From contig NZ_SSXU01000011.1 of assembly GCF_009469605.1 (NCBI RefSeq), positions 1-64,000 of the forward strand: a DNA stretch of 64,000 bases. The letters are read 5' to 3'. Each line of letters starts with the position of its first letter. Within the stretch, counting starts at the first letter, position 1. The notes beneath the pieces were generated by a model. It saw only the letters and a list, made by a program, of their open reading frames with translations. It searched no databases and was not told the DNA's origin. Both the position numbers and the translations under genes were made by a program. Source of the DNA: Zoogloea sp. 1C4 (GTDB taxonomy: Bacteria > Pseudomonadota > Gammaproteobacteria > Burkholderiales > Rhodocyclaceae). Below, in pieces: positions 1 through 8,155 of the stretch.

Positions 1-664
1 CCACCAGCAGGCCGCGGGGGTTCTCGATCAGCTTTTCGGCCAGGGCTTCGACGGTGGCGGAGGCCACGGTGTAGCGGCGCAGGATGGGCGCGTCGTCGCC
101 ATCGGCTTGAAGGAAGCTCGCCACGTCCACCAAGGCGTTCGGGTCTTTGCGTAGCGCCCTGGTGGCCTCGCCCTTGCGGGCTTCGGCGCGGGCCTTGGCA
201 ATCTCGGCTTCTGCCTTCCATTGCCCTTGGGCGGCGGTCCATTCGTCCAGGGCGCGGGCTTCCAGGCGCACCAGCGGGGCGAGGGCCGCAGACATGGCGG
301 GGGATTTCATCATCCCCGGCCGGCCGACGATGCAGCCCCACAAGTTGGGGAATTCCTGCCAATCGCTCAGCGCCTGCGGCCGGATCGCGCAGCGCCGGCC
401 GATCAGGTTGCCCAGGGCGGCCACCATCGGCACGGCCACGAAATCCGGCGGGCATTGCATCCGCTCGGCCACGTCGGCCACCCAGGGGCGCAGGCGATCC
501 GGCAACAGGGCCGCGTCAAAAGGCGCAACCGGCGCCAGCCCTTCGGGGATGGGCTGCGGATCGGGCCACGATGCCGCCGGCCAGGTGCGCGGGTCGCCCA
601 GGGCCGGGGCCAGGGCGGCGCGTTCGGCCGGCGTTGCGGGGGTGAAGGTGGGCGGGGCCGTCAT
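1..664 (-). CDS. DUF3987 (YfjI-type) protein, C-terminal part missing
   Basis: The reading frame opens with ATG at 664 and stays open to the window edge (221 codons seen). The N-terminus reads MTAPPTFTPATP. Residues 58-75 (LRPWVADVAERMQCPPDF) and the P-loop-like GRPGMMKSP at about 114-122 match the start of DUF3987/YfjI-type proteins, which are large putative ATPases found in prophage-like and satellite elements. A charged helix with AEIAKARAEARKGEA follows. The start overlaps the stop of the upstream gene (ATGA), so it is the last visible gene of a nine-gene overlapping operon. Its biochemical role is not established; helicase or replication support is a guess from the family and from the DUF927 protein nearby. 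Confidence 0.72.
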   Translation of the reverse strand, partial: MTAPPTFTPATPAERAALAPALGDPRTWPAASWPDPQPIPEGLAPVAPFDAALLPDRLRPWVADVAERMQCPPDFVAVPMVAALGNLIGRRCAIRPQALSDWQEFPNLWGCIVGRPGMMKSPAMSAALAPLVRLEARALDEWTAAQGQWKAEAEIAKARAEARKGEATRALRKDPNALVDVASFLQADGDDAPILRRYTVASATVEALAEKLIENPRGLLV

Positions 665-1068
665 GGCTGCACCTCCAGGCCGCGGGCAGCACTGACGATG
701 AACACCGCGGCCGGTGTGCCGCCCGGCTGTAGCAGGATCAGCCGTTTGGGCTGCACCGCGACCAGCTCGGCCAGCAGGTGGCGCAGCCTGTCCTTGGCCG
801 GCGTCGGCTCGGTCACTACCAGCACCGACAGGGCCGCCAGGTAACGCCAGTCAAGGCGGCAAGGGTGCATGTCGGGCGGGCAGCAGATCGCCGGCCCAAG
901 GGCCGTAGCGGGTGCCACCGGCCAGCGGTCGAGATACACCGCCACCTGACGCCCCGCCGGCACCAGATCGCGGGCGCGGGCATCGGCCAGGGGGCGGGCA
1001 TGGGCCGGCAGACGCCGACCCGGCGAGCACCGCCAATAGATGCGCGGGTCGGGGTGCGGGGCGGTCAT
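661..1068 (-). CDS. hypothetical protein, 135 aa
   Basis: The gene starts MTAPHPDPRIYWRC at 1068, overlapping the stop of the gene upstream by ATGA, and its own stop overlaps the DUF3987 start. A longer in-frame extension upstream exists but would be buried inside the neighbouring gene. The protein is mixed and probably soluble, with VAVYLDRWPVAP in the middle and a hydrophobic C-terminal half (LAALSVLVVTEPTP, RLILLQPGG, AAVFIVSAA). I do not recognise a family. Tight coupling suggests co-translation with the element operon. Confidence 0.6.
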   Translation of the reverse strand: MTAPHPDPRIYWRCSPGRRLPAHARPLADARARDLVPAGRQVAVYLDRWPVAPATALGPAICCPPDMHPCRLDWRYLAALSVLVVTEPTPAKDRLRHLLAELVAVQPKRLILLQPGGTPAAVFIVSAARGLEVQP

Positions 1069-1391
1069 GGCGCCACCCCCGGCACAGCCAGGCGCAGGGC
1101 CGCGGCCAACGCATCGACGGCCCGGCCGCAGGCGGCGACGCGGGCCGGGCTGGTGTCGGCCAGCACGCCCACGGTGAGAAAGCCCGAATCGATCCACCCG
1201 GCCACCTCGGCAGCGGCCAGGTAAAGGGCCGGGGCGGCGGCAATCAGGGCTTCGTTGGCGTCGGCCTCTTCGAGTGGGCCGGGGCCGGAGAACACTTCGC
1301 AGATCGTCACCAAACGCCCGCCGCGATCTGCGGCAATGGTGCGGTGTCCGATGCAGCGCCAGGGGGGCGGGGTGAAGGTTGGGGCGGTCAT
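1065..1391 (-). CDS. hypothetical element protein, paralogue of the gene at 2246-2566
   Basis: This 108-residue protein starts MTAPTFTPPPWRCIGHRTIAADRG. Its first 50 or so residues (through EEADANEALIAAAP) are almost identical to those of the gene at 2246-2566, at DNA level too, while the C-terminal halves differ. Start and stop both overlap neighbours by ATGA. Small proteins with this GRLVTICEVFSGPGPLEEADANEALIAAAP-like core look like accessory proteins of prophage-type elements. No enzymatic motif is visible and the function is unknown. Confidence 0.65.
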   Translation of the reverse strand: MTAPTFTPPPWRCIGHRTIAADRGGRLVTICEVFSGPGPLEEADANEALIAAAPALYLAAAEVAGWIDSGFLTVGVLADTSPARVAACGRAVDALAAALRLAVPGVAP

Positions 1392-1567
1392 GACAGCCTC
1401 CTTTGCTTCTGGTGCTGCAGCGGCACCGGCTGAGTGATGGGATACGGGCGGGCCACGCTGGTGGGCGCTACCGGCGCAGCGGCAGTCAGGAAGGCAGACA
1501 GGCGCACCGGGCCGGCGGTGTTGCGGGGCGTGGCCGGGGTATGGATGGGGCGCGGGCGGATGCTCAT
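1388..1567 (-). CDS. small hypothetical protein, 59 aa
   Basis: The frame begins MSIRPRPIHTPATP at 1567 and ends in ATGA overlap with the next gene. It overlaps the stop of the preceding gene the same way, which is the main support for its being real. The protein is basic and proline/threonine-rich, has no transmembrane segment and no recognisable domain. The same frame is open further upstream, but that extension runs across a better-supported gene and is not used. Confidence 0.45.
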   Translation of the reverse strand: MSIRPRPIHTPATPRNTAGPVRLSAFLTAAAPVAPTSVARPYPITQPVPLQHQKQRRLS

Positions 1568-1854
1568 GACAGTTCCCCCCGGTGGCCTTGCCGCCCCTCC
1601 ACCTCGAACCACAGGGCCGCCGCCAGGGTTTCGGTGAGCAGGGACAGCCCGCGGGTTTCGTTGGCGTTCAGTGGGTCCGGGTTGAAGCCGCCGGCCGTCT
1701 CGCCCAGGAATAGGCCGTCCGCCCGGTCGAGCTGATACCGGGCCAGGAAGGAGGCCACGCACGCGGCCTGGTGGAGGGTGTCGGCCCGCGTGTCGCCGAT
1801 GATCGGATTTCGAAGGCGGGACGGCCTGTCCGGGGTCGGGGCTTGCGGATTCAT
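1564..1854 (-). CDS. hypothetical protein, 96 aa
   Basis: The start MNPQAPTPDRPSR at 1854 overlaps the upstream stop by ATGA. Downstream residues LHQAACVASFLARYQLDRADGLF and LSLLTETLAAALWFEVE look like two amphipathic helices with normal amino-acid composition, unlike the arginine-rich translation of the other frames. No family recognised. It belongs to the same overlapping operon of the integrated element. Confidence 0.55.
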   Translation of the reverse strand: MNPQAPTPDRPSRLRNPIIGDTRADTLHQAACVASFLARYQLDRADGLFLGETAGGFNPDPLNANETRGLSLLTETLAAALWFEVEGRQGHRGELS

Positions 1855-2249
1855 GCGACCCCCTGTTCGGCGACGATGCCGGCAAGCTGCCCGACCATGG
1901 TGAGCATGTCGGCGGAGGAGAGCGGGATAACCACCATCTCCCGCCCGTCCATCTCGCCACCTGGTGCGGTGAGCGTGGCTACCTTGCCGGCAGCACCATC
2001 CGCCGAAGCATCGAGCCAGGGTGCGGACGACAGCAGCCACATGAAGCCCTTGCGGGTGGGCAGGATCAGCCCGAAGGCGCCCGCAGCGCGGGCGGCGGGC
2101 GACATGGGCGGCAACGGCAACAGCTCGCCACGGCGCAGAGCCAGGCGGGCTGCAGGGTCTTTGCGGAGGAAGCTGAAGGCAGCAAGCAGCGCCGACAGGG
2201 TGCGCCACCGCTGAACGACCACCGCGGGGCAAAGGACGTTCGCGCTCAT
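1851..2249 (-). CDS. hypothetical protein, 132 aa
   Basis: The protein starts MSANVLCPAVVVQRW and contains LSALLAAFSFLRKDPAARLALRRGELLPLPP followed by a central hydrophobic patch (AFGLILPTRKGFMWLLSSAPWL). The C-terminus (SSADMLTMVGQLAGIVAEQGVA) looks helical. Both ends overlap neighbours by ATGA. No catalytic motif, signal peptide or known family is visible. Accessory function in the element is inferred only from position. Confidence 0.58.
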   Translation of the reverse strand: MSANVLCPAVVVQRWRTLSALLAAFSFLRKDPAARLALRRGELLPLPPMSPAARAAGAFGLILPTRKGFMWLLSSAPWLDASADGAAGKVATLTAPGGEMDGREMVVIPLSSADMLTMVGQLAGIVAEQGVA

Positions 2250-2566
2250 GCTCTCGCCCTCCCATCGATGGTGGTCAGCACCCTCCCAAGAATCCGAACC
2301 ATCTCCAGCACGGCGGCGGTATTGTGGGAATCAACCCCCAGCTTGATGCCGATGGAAATCAGGCCGCAATCGAAAAGGCTGAAGACTTCCGATGCGGCTT
2401 CGTACAGCTCGGGGGCGGCGGCAATCAGCGCTTCGTTGGCGTCGGCCTCTTCGAGCGGGCCGGGGCCGGAGAACACTTCGCAGATCGTCACCAAACGCCC
2501 GCCGCGATCTGCGGCAATGGTGCGGTGACCGATGCGACGCCAGGGGGTGAAGGTGGGGGCGGTCAT
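2246..2566 (-). CDS. hypothetical element protein, paralogue of the gene at 1065-1391
   Basis: This 106-residue protein starts MTAPTFTPWRRIGHRTIAADRG. Its first half is nearly identical to that of the 1065-1391 gene, including almost identical DNA over roughly the first 140 bases. The second half differs completely (SLFDCGLISIGIKLGVDSHNT, then a short helical tail). This pattern suggests a duplicated 5' module joined to different 3' ends. ATGA overlaps at both ends. Function unknown. Confidence 0.65.
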   Translation of the reverse strand: MTAPTFTPWRRIGHRTIAADRGGRLVTICEVFSGPGPLEEADANEALIAAAPELYEAASEVFSLFDCGLISIGIKLGVDSHNTAAVLEMVRILGRVLTTIDGRARA

Positions 2567-2799
2567 GAGCGGACCCCGCCTTTCTGCACCTGTTCGGCCG
2601 TGAAGCCGGCGTAGTTGTCCATATCACAGGCCACCGTCCAGCCCAGGGCGGCAAGCTTGGCGGCGTCGGAGTGCTCAGGGGATTTGTCGCGGATCACCGC
2701 CAGGAGGGCAGCGAGCTGGGCAAAGGCCTTGGCGCAGCACTCGAAGCCAGAGAACACGTCTTCGACGTGGACGGGCTTGAAATCGGGATCGGCGCTCAT
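2563..2799 (-). CDS. small hypothetical protein, 78 aa
   Basis: The start MSADPDFKPVHVEDV at 2799 overlaps the stop of the first operon gene by ATGA. The rest reads FSGFECCAKAFAQLAALLAVIRDK and ALGWTVACDMDNYAGF, a compact acidic-helical protein with adjacent cysteines (CC) and one more cysteine. No recognised domain. It is the second gene of the nine-gene element operon. Confidence 0.58.
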   Translation of the reverse strand: MSADPDFKPVHVEDVFSGFECCAKAFAQLAALLAVIRDKSPEHSDAAKLAALGWTVACDMDNYAGFTAEQVQKGGVRS

Positions 2800-2939
2800 G
2801 CTCCGGCCCTCCACGCAAAGGCGATGCGCCACGCCAGCACGGGGCCGACGAAGAGGCGCAGGGCGCGGTAAAGCTTGAGGGAGAAAACGGGGGATACGGA
2901 CGCGTGCATACGCTTGCACGGTAGGGCATGGGTTGCCAT
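2796..2939 (-). CDS. small basic hydrophobic protein, 47 aa, first gene of the element operon
   Basis: The start ATG at 2939 (MATHALPCKRMHASV) has a clear AGGAG about 8 bases upstream, and the stop overlaps the next gene by ATGA. The C-terminal half (SLKLYRALRLFVGPVLAWRIAFAW) could be one membrane-associated helix flanked by basic residues. A longer in-frame start exists upstream but lacks comparable support. No family recognised. A TTGACA box lies upstream on the minus strand at 2978-2983 without a convincing -10. Confidence 0.55.
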   Translation of the reverse strand: MATHALPCKRMHASVSPVFSLKLYRALRLFVGPVLAWRIAFAWRAGA

Positions 2940-3152
2940 GGTGCGGACTCCTTTGTCGGACTGAATCCACCCCTCGCTGTCAAACGGGGGGCGGGCCAAA
3001 GCGGGGTTGACAGACCGGGACAAAGGAACCGGCAGGCCGAAGCCTCCCCGCCCGGCCCACCATTGATCGAGGGCGCACCTTGGGCGATACGGACGCAAAA
3101 AAAGCCGCTGGGCGGCTTGAGTCCGCCTTTGTCGTTCGGGCTGTCAAACCCG

Positions 3153-3172
3153 GTCACCACTGTTTAGGTGAC
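3153..3172. promoter_or_regulatory. short inverted repeat, operator-like
   Basis: GTCACC and GGTGAC flank an 8-base AT-rich centre (ACTGTTTA). It lies in the gene-free DNA upstream of the nine-gene operon, together with repeated TGTCAAAC and CTTTGTCG words at about 2951-2983 and 3127-3147. A repressor site is plausible, but no protein partner can be assigned. Confidence 0.3.
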
Positions 3173-3238
3173 GGCGTGAGTATCGGCCCGGCATGGGGCG
3201 GGCGTCAAGCGTTTATCTCCCATACACCCCCGCGGGGT

Positions 3239-3283
3239 CACTGACAAAACTGACAGAAGGGGCTTTTGTCAGTTTTGTCAGTG
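3239..3283. repeat. 17-bp perfect inverted repeat (operator, terminator or origin element)
   Basis: CACTGACAAAACTGACA at 3239-3255 is the exact reverse complement of 3267-3283, with an 11-base centre. Each arm itself contains two copies of the TGACA/TGTCA word. There is no T-tract after it, so a simple terminator is less likely than a protein-binding or origin structure. It sits at the edge of the repeat region between the small-gene operon and the replication gene. Confidence 0.6.
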
Positions 3284-3308
3284 CCGCCCCGGTGCATATC
3301 CGTAGAAA

Positions 3309-4225
3309 TTCGCCCCGCCCCGCAGGGCTACCAGAAGCCGCGGGATCGCAGCCAGGCAGGGGCTGGCTGCGGCGCCCCAGGGGCGGGCCAGGTAACGGCA
3401 CAGAGGGCCGGCACCGGCCGGCCAGACGCCCCGGCGCCGGCAGCTTGGGCAGGGTCACCAGCCAGGCGAACGGCCCACCGGCCGGGCCGCCCCGGCGAGG
3501 CCTTCGGGCTGGCGGCGGGGGCAGCTCCGGCAGGACCGCCCCCGCAGGGCCACCAGAAGCCGCAGGGTCGCAGCCAGACAGGGGCCGGCAGCGGTGCCCC
3601 AGGGGCGGGCCGGGTAACGGCACAGAGGGCCGGAACCGGCCGGCCAGACGCCCCGGCGCCGGCAGCTTGGGCAGGGTCACCAGCCAGGCGAACGGCCCAC
3701 CGGCCGGGCCGCCCCGGCGAGGCCTTCGGGCTGGCGGCGGGGGCAGCTCCGGCAGGACCGCCCCGGCAGGGCCGCCAGAAGCCGCAGGGTCGCAGCCAGA
3801 CAGGGGCCGGCAGCGGTGCCCCAGGGGCGGGCCGGGTAACGGCACAGAGGGCCGGAACCGGCCGGCCAGACGCCCCGGCGCCGGCAGCTTGGGCAGGGTC
3901 ACCAGCCAGGCGAACGGCCCACCGGCCGGGCCGCCCCGGCGAGGCCTTCGGGCTGGCGGCGGGGGCAGCTCCGGCAGGACCGCCAGAAGCCGCAGGGTCG
4001 CAGCCAGACAGGGGCCGGCAGCGGTGCCCCAGGGGCGGGCCGGGTAACGGCACAGAGGGCCGGAACCGGCCGGCCAGACGCCCCGGCGCCGGCCGCTCCG
4101 GCAGGACCGCCCCCGCAGGGCCACCAGAAGCCGCAGGATCGCAGCCAGGCCGGGGCCGGCAGCGGTGCCCCAGGGGCGGGCCGGGTAACGGCACAGAGGG
4201 CCGGCACCGGCCGGCCAGCGGTCCC
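3309..4225. repeat. five-copy tandem array of a roughly 222-bp GC-rich unit
   Basis: The marker word CCAGAAGCCGC or close variants recurs at about 3331, 3553, 3775, 3983 and 4124. Copies 1-2 and 2-3 are exactly 222 bases apart; the later intervals shrink to 208 and 141 through internal deletions. Each unit contains CGGCACAGAGGGCCGG, a GC-rich palindromic middle (GCCCCGGCGCCGGC) and GGCCTTCGGGCTGGC. Long frames are open on both strands because 222 is divisible by three and the DNA lacks AT-rich stops, so I do not call a gene. Stretch 2940-4706 holds no supported gene; it holds this array, the nearby inverted repeats and part of the iteron cluster. A structural, partition or origin role is possible. 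Confidence 0.75.
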
Positions 4226-4317
4226 GGCCTTGTGCAGACGCCTGCACTCATCGGCAAAAGCCGGGGGGCGAGGGTTCGGCGCCAGACTGCGCAGGGCGAG
4301 GGCCGAAGGCGGGGAAT

Positions 4318-5131
4318 GTTCCGAGTGTTCCGACTTAGTTAACTGAGAGTCGGAACTACTACTATCCCTCGGAACCCGCGCCCCGTCTGGGCTTCCAGTT
4401 TCTGTTCCGACTGTTCCGAGCGTTCCGACCTGTTTTAGTTGTGCCGGATGTTGGGGCGTGCCGTTTGGGGGGGTGTGCGGGGCGGTTCGTCCTATCTGGC
4501 ATGGGGGCGGGCGCCCCCTGCGAACACCGCCAGCGCCAGGCGTGGCAGGGCTTGCGGGCGTGGTCTGACTCGATACATCACCCTCACTGCTGCAAAGTGT
4601 GTATGCACATGAAGTAAAACTAATTAACCCTATGCGCGCTTCCAGCTAGAAAAAGAACGCGGTGCGAATTACCCGCATGAGGAACCCCTCAGGAAGGACC
4701 CGCGACCTATTTCACCCCAGCTGAAGCGCAGGTATCGAAGCCAGGGTGAAGCACCCAGGCCGTGCAGCTCGCCCCACCATCGGCAGGCAACTGGTTCAGA
4801 GGGTGCCCAGACGTATAGGCCGGCGGCAGGTCGGCACGCTCGCCGCAGTAGCCGTCAGAGAGCCCCGGCCGTCGCCGATGGGTGCATGTCTGGCACGCTG
4901 GTTCAACAGGTGTTTTATGCGGCGCGGATTGCCCTTGAACCCCACCCCCGGCCGGCACGTAAAATGCCTTTTGGCTTGAATTTTCACTCTCTTCAACCCT
5001 TTTTCTTTCAAAATCGATCGGAACAGTCGGAACGTCGGAACAAGAAGATAAAAATTCATATTTATCAGTTGGTTGCGGGTTGATCTCTGTTCCGACCACT
5101 AGGCCGATGTTCCGACCGCTCGACTCGGAAC
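4318..5131. repeat. iteron-like cluster: thirteen GTTCCGA/TCGGAAC 7-mers
   Basis: GTTCCGA occurs at 4318, 4327, 4404, 4413, 4422, 5089 and 5109, and its complement TCGGAAC at 4350, 4369, 5018, 5027, 5035 and 5125. Several copies are spaced 9 bases apart in tandem, and 4327/4350 form a 9-bp inverted repeat (GTTCCGACT/AGTCGGAAC). AT-rich stretches near 4605-4660 and 4985-5070 stand out in the GC-rich background. Tandem short repeats plus AT-rich DNA downstream of a primase/helicase-like gene are the usual marks of an iteron-type origin in plasmids and satellites. The right-hand copies lie inside the small gene at 4707-5237. Confidence 0.6.
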
Positions 5132-5237
5132 AGGTCATTTTTGCCTCATTATTAGGCAATTTTTCAGCCGAATCCCCGACAAGTGCAGCCCAATCGATCA
5201 CGGTTATCAGATCTCCAGAATGCTCGGCTTTATGCAA
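4707..5237 (-). CDS. hypothetical cysteine-containing protein downstream of the replication gene
   Basis: The frame overlaps the 3' end of the DUF927 gene by 31 bases if the TTG at 5237 is used (176 aa). An ATG at 5138 with GAGG upstream gives a 143-residue alternative, so the start is uncertain. The C-terminal 60 residues carry a CxxC pair followed by RRRPGLSDGYCGERADLPPA and LPADGGASC, a compact cysteine/arginine module I have the impression of seeing at the end of other element-encoded proteins. A zinc-binding role is a guess. The iteron-like repeats at 5018-5131 lie within it. Confidence 0.55.
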   Translation of the reverse strand: MHKAEHSGDLITVIDWAALVGDSAEKLPNNEAKMTCSESSGRNIGLVVGTEINPQPTDKYEFLSSCSDVPTVPIDFERKRVEESENSSQKAFYVPAGGGVQGQSAPHKTPVEPACQTCTHRRRPGLSDGYCGERADLPPAYTSGHPLNQLPADGGASCTAWVLHPGFDTCASAGVK

Positions 5238-8155
5238 AACAGGCGGCTTGAACCGCCCCCGCCCGGCTCCCGCACTTTGATGGGAATGTTCTTGCCGTCT
5301 CCCTTCTCCAGTACGTCATTCTTGAGCAACACCTTTGCCACCTGCGCCGGGTCAAACCCGCTGCACAGCTCGCCTTTGAATGCCGCGGGATAGATCAGGT
5401 ACTCAAAGACGTGATCGGCTTCGTTGAGGCTTGCCGTCTCCTTCGTCGGGCGCTTCCACCCGGCCCGGTTCATCGTTCGGGGGGCGTGGGTATCCGTTAC
5501 GCTGGGGCGTCGCCAGTCTTCCAGGCGGGTGCCGGCGTTGGCCTGAATCCACGCCTGCACCTGTTCCACCATCTTGCGGGGCTCGCGGTCTTCCTCGCCG
5601 CCAAAGGCGCGCAGCCAGTCGGCAAACATGCGGAAAGCCGCCTTTATCGCCTCGCCCTGCGGCCACCCTGTGAGGCCCCATTCGGTGGCCTTCTCGCCCG
5701 CGTAGGCCACCGCAGCGAACCGCGTTGCCGCCCGGATCGCCTGCCCGCCGGCCTTGTCGGTCAAGGCGCGTTGCTCGAAGGCGGTGCGCAGCTTCTCGAA
5801 CTCGGCGGGCATCGCTTCCCGTTCGGCAATCACTCGCCGGATGAACTCGGGGTAGGCCGTGCCGTAGTGCTTGCCGGCGTTGCGCTGCAGGGTTTCGGAG
5901 AAGCGGGCGCCATCGGGCAGGCCGTGCAGATCCTCCCAGCAGCCGAAGCCGGCGCCGGCATCGGCGGGCAGCTCGCAGAAGCGCACCTCCTGCCCGGCGT
6001 AGGCGCGTTCCTGGTTCTCTTCCAGGAACTGGGTGAGGCCGATTTCCCCGTTCGACTGGAAGAGCAGGGAGAAGGAGGCGGTTTCCCGCAGCCCCCCGGC
6101 GGCCTGCCCCCGGCCTTTGCCCTGACCGCTGGTCAGCATGTAGGCCGCTTGGGCCACGTCCCGCGGGTTGCCGGCCTGCTTGAGTTCATCGAGCAGCAAG
6201 GGCGCGTCACAGTGCCCGGCGGCCACGCCCTCAATCGCGGTGGCGGTCAGCAGCCAGGTGCGGCGGTAGGTGGCAGGGCCGCACAGGCTGGCGGCAGCGT
6301 AGAGCAAGGACGATTTGCCCAGGGAGCTACCGCCGGCCCAATGGAAGCCGCCCGAGATGTTGGGATGCAACCAGCACAGGCCACCCGCAAAGCCCGCCGA
6401 CAAGGCGAACACCGCCCGGCTGTTGCCCACCGCCAGGGCAGCGACGTTATCCCGCCAGTCGGCCAGGGTGCCGGCGCTCTTGAACTGAGCGTGCCCGCTG
6501 CCTTGCGCCTGGTGCAGCCAGAGTTCCGCCCCAGTGGCGGCCAGCGGGTCGGCATCGCCTCCCAGGATGAAGGACCAGCGGCCGGGCTCGCTTACGTCAT
6601 CATGCCAGCCGATGCGCGTGGTGAGGCGGGCGCGGGCATCGGGGCGGGAGCGGTTCACGTACATCTTCAGCAAGCCGCCCTTGTTGTCGCCAATGAACAA
6701 ACCTTGCTGCCGCAGCAGCCGGGCCAAGGCGGCGCCGTCACCTTCCAGCATTTCGTCAGGCACCAGCACCCGGCGGCGCCTGCCGTCGTGGTCATTGAAG
6801 GTCGCCAGGCGTTGCCAGTTCTCGCCGCGGGCGTCGCGCACCTGGTGGGTGATTTCGAGCGGGGCGCAGACGAATTGCCCGATCTGTTCCAGGCTCTCGC
6901 CGCGGCGCTCGACCTTGAGGCGATAGACGCCCCGCCCTTCGTCGCCGTCGCGCAGCTCGAACAGATCGCCAACGGGCGCAGCAGCAGGCGCGGTGCCCTT
7001 GCCCTTGGCCTTCGAGCGGGGGCGCTTGGTAGGCTTGGCGGCATCGTCCGAAGGCGCAGCGGGGGCCGTTTCCGGGGCGCTGGCGAGCGTTTCATTCTCG
7101 GGGTTGGGGGTAGGTGCGTCGATGGGCGTTTCGTCGCCTACGGGGCCGGAAATCGCGTCGAGAGTGGCGCGGGCCGCTTCGAGGATTGAGCGCACCGCAT
7201 CAAGGCCGGCGAGGGCGTGCAGATCGTTGAAGTCGGTCACGTGGTCAGGGCGATCCAGGCCGAACTCGGGCACGGCCACCACGCCACCCACCGCACGGGC
7301 TGCAGCTTCGGCCTTCGTCCGGCCGGGGTTGCCGGGGGTCTGGTGATCGTCGTCGGCGCACAGGATGAAGCGGGCGTCGGGGTGGGCGCCGTGCAAGGCA
7401 GCGGCCACGGGCGCTAGGCTGCCGGCATCGAAGGCCACCGCCACCGGCCAGCCGGTGGCCTGGTGGATGCTGGCGGCCGTCGCGTAGCCCTCGGCCACGC
7501 ACAGCGGCACGGCCGCGGCAATCTCGCCGATCAGGTGGAACTTGCCGGCCTTCTCGCCGTGGGGCAGAAAATCCTTGTCGCGGCCGTCCACCTTGTCGGC
7601 GTAGATCGCTTGGAGGCTGTGCAGCGTGCCGGACGGGCTGCGCATCGGCACCAGCAAGGCACCGGCAATGCGTTCTTCCCGCCACTCGCCGGGCCGCACC
7701 TCCTGCCACTTCGGCCAGGCACCCACCCGCAGGCCGAAGGACGGAACGCCCTTGCGGACCAAATAGGCGTGATCGTCGGGCGCCGGCTTGGCGCGGTTCC
7801 AGATCGCATTGGCCTTGCGGCGGGCCTTCTCTCGCTTGGCCTTGGCTTCGGCCTCGCGTTCGGCCCGCTGGGCGTCGATGCGGGCGCGGGCGGCGGCTTC
7901 TTCCTCGGGCGTGAGCTGGCGGCCGATGTCGGCCCGCCAGTTCTCCCACTCCAGGCCATCGCGGAAGTTCTGGAAGCCGCCGGCCGGTACGCCGTCGAGG
8001 TGCAGGAGGTAAGCCCCGTCGTTTTTGCCTTTGGGGCCGTCTTGCAGCTCGCAGCGGTGCAGCTTGCCGTCCGCATCGATGCGGGCCGGCAGGCGCAGGC
8101 CGCGGGCTTCGGCAGCGGTGCGGAACTGGGCGAGGATCGAGGCAGTATCGATCAT
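5207..8155 (-). CDS. Toprim / DUF927 primase-helicase-like replication protein
   Basis: This 982-residue protein has an N-terminal basic, lysine/arginine-rich region, then a Toprim-type fold (CVAEGYATAASI at about 218 and ILCADDD at about 269, the expected acidic residues). An alanine/proline linker follows at about 330-390, then a DUF927 helicase-like domain with Walker A GGSSLGKSS near 608 and a Walker B-like LLLDELKQ near 650. Proteins of this make-up act as primase-helicases in plasmids, satellites and integrative elements. ATG at 8155 overlaps the stop of the upstream gene (ATGA). It lies beside the iteron-like cluster, which supports an autonomous replication module. The trigger of replication cannot be seen. 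Confidence 0.85.
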   Translation of the reverse strand: MIDTASILAQFRTAAEARGLRLPARIDADGKLHRCELQDGPKGKNDGAYLLHLDGVPAGGFQNFRDGLEWENWRADIGRQLTPEEEAAARARIDAQRAEREAEAKAKREKARRKANAIWNRAKPAPDDHAYLVRKGVPSFGLRVGAWPKWQEVRPGEWREERIAGALLVPMRSPSGTLHSLQAIYADKVDGRDKDFLPHGEKAGKFHLIGEIAAAVPLCVAEGYATAASIHQATGWPVAVAFDAGSLAPVAAALHGAHPDARFILCADDDHQTPGNPGRTKAEAAARAVGGVVAVPEFGLDRPDHVTDFNDLHALAGLDAVRSILEAARATLDAISGPVGDETPIDAPTPNPENETLASAPETAPAAPSDDAAKPTKRPRSKAKGKGTAPAAAPVGDLFELRDGDEGRGVYRLKVERRGESLEQIGQFVCAPLEITHQVRDARGENWQRLATFNDHDGRRRRVLVPDEMLEGDGAALARLLRQQGLFIGDNKGGLLKMYVNRSRPDARARLTTRIGWHDDVSEPGRWSFILGGDADPLAATGAELWLHQAQGSGHAQFKSAGTLADWRDNVAALAVGNSRAVFALSAGFAGGLCWLHPNISGGFHWAGGSSLGKSSLLYAAASLCGPATYRRTWLLTATAIEGVAAGHCDAPLLLDELKQAGNPRDVAQAAYMLTSGQGKGRGQAAGGLRETASFSLLFQSNGEIGLTQFLEENQERAYAGQEVRFCELPADAGAGFGCWEDLHGLPDGARFSETLQRNAGKHYGTAYPEFIRRVIAEREAMPAEFEKLRTAFEQRALTDKAGGQAIRAATRFAAVAYAGEKATEWGLTGWPQGEAIKAAFRMFADWLRAFGGEEDREPRKMVEQVQAWIQANAGTRLEDWRRPSVTDTHAPRTMNRAGWKRPTKETASLNEADHVFEYLIYPAAFKGELCSGFDPAQVAKVLLKNDVLEKGDGKNIPIKVREPGGGGSSRLFCIKPSILEI

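Noticed and set aside
3309-4225. CRISPR array
   Set aside because: Units are about 222 bases long, contiguous and without unique spacers, and no cas gene is nearby.
3213-4342. Long frames on both strands (300-360 codons) across the 222-bp repeat array
   Set aside because: They are open because the repeat is GC-rich and its length is divisible by three. Products are Gly/Pro/Arg/Ala repeats, no good start signals exist, and several frames are open at once.
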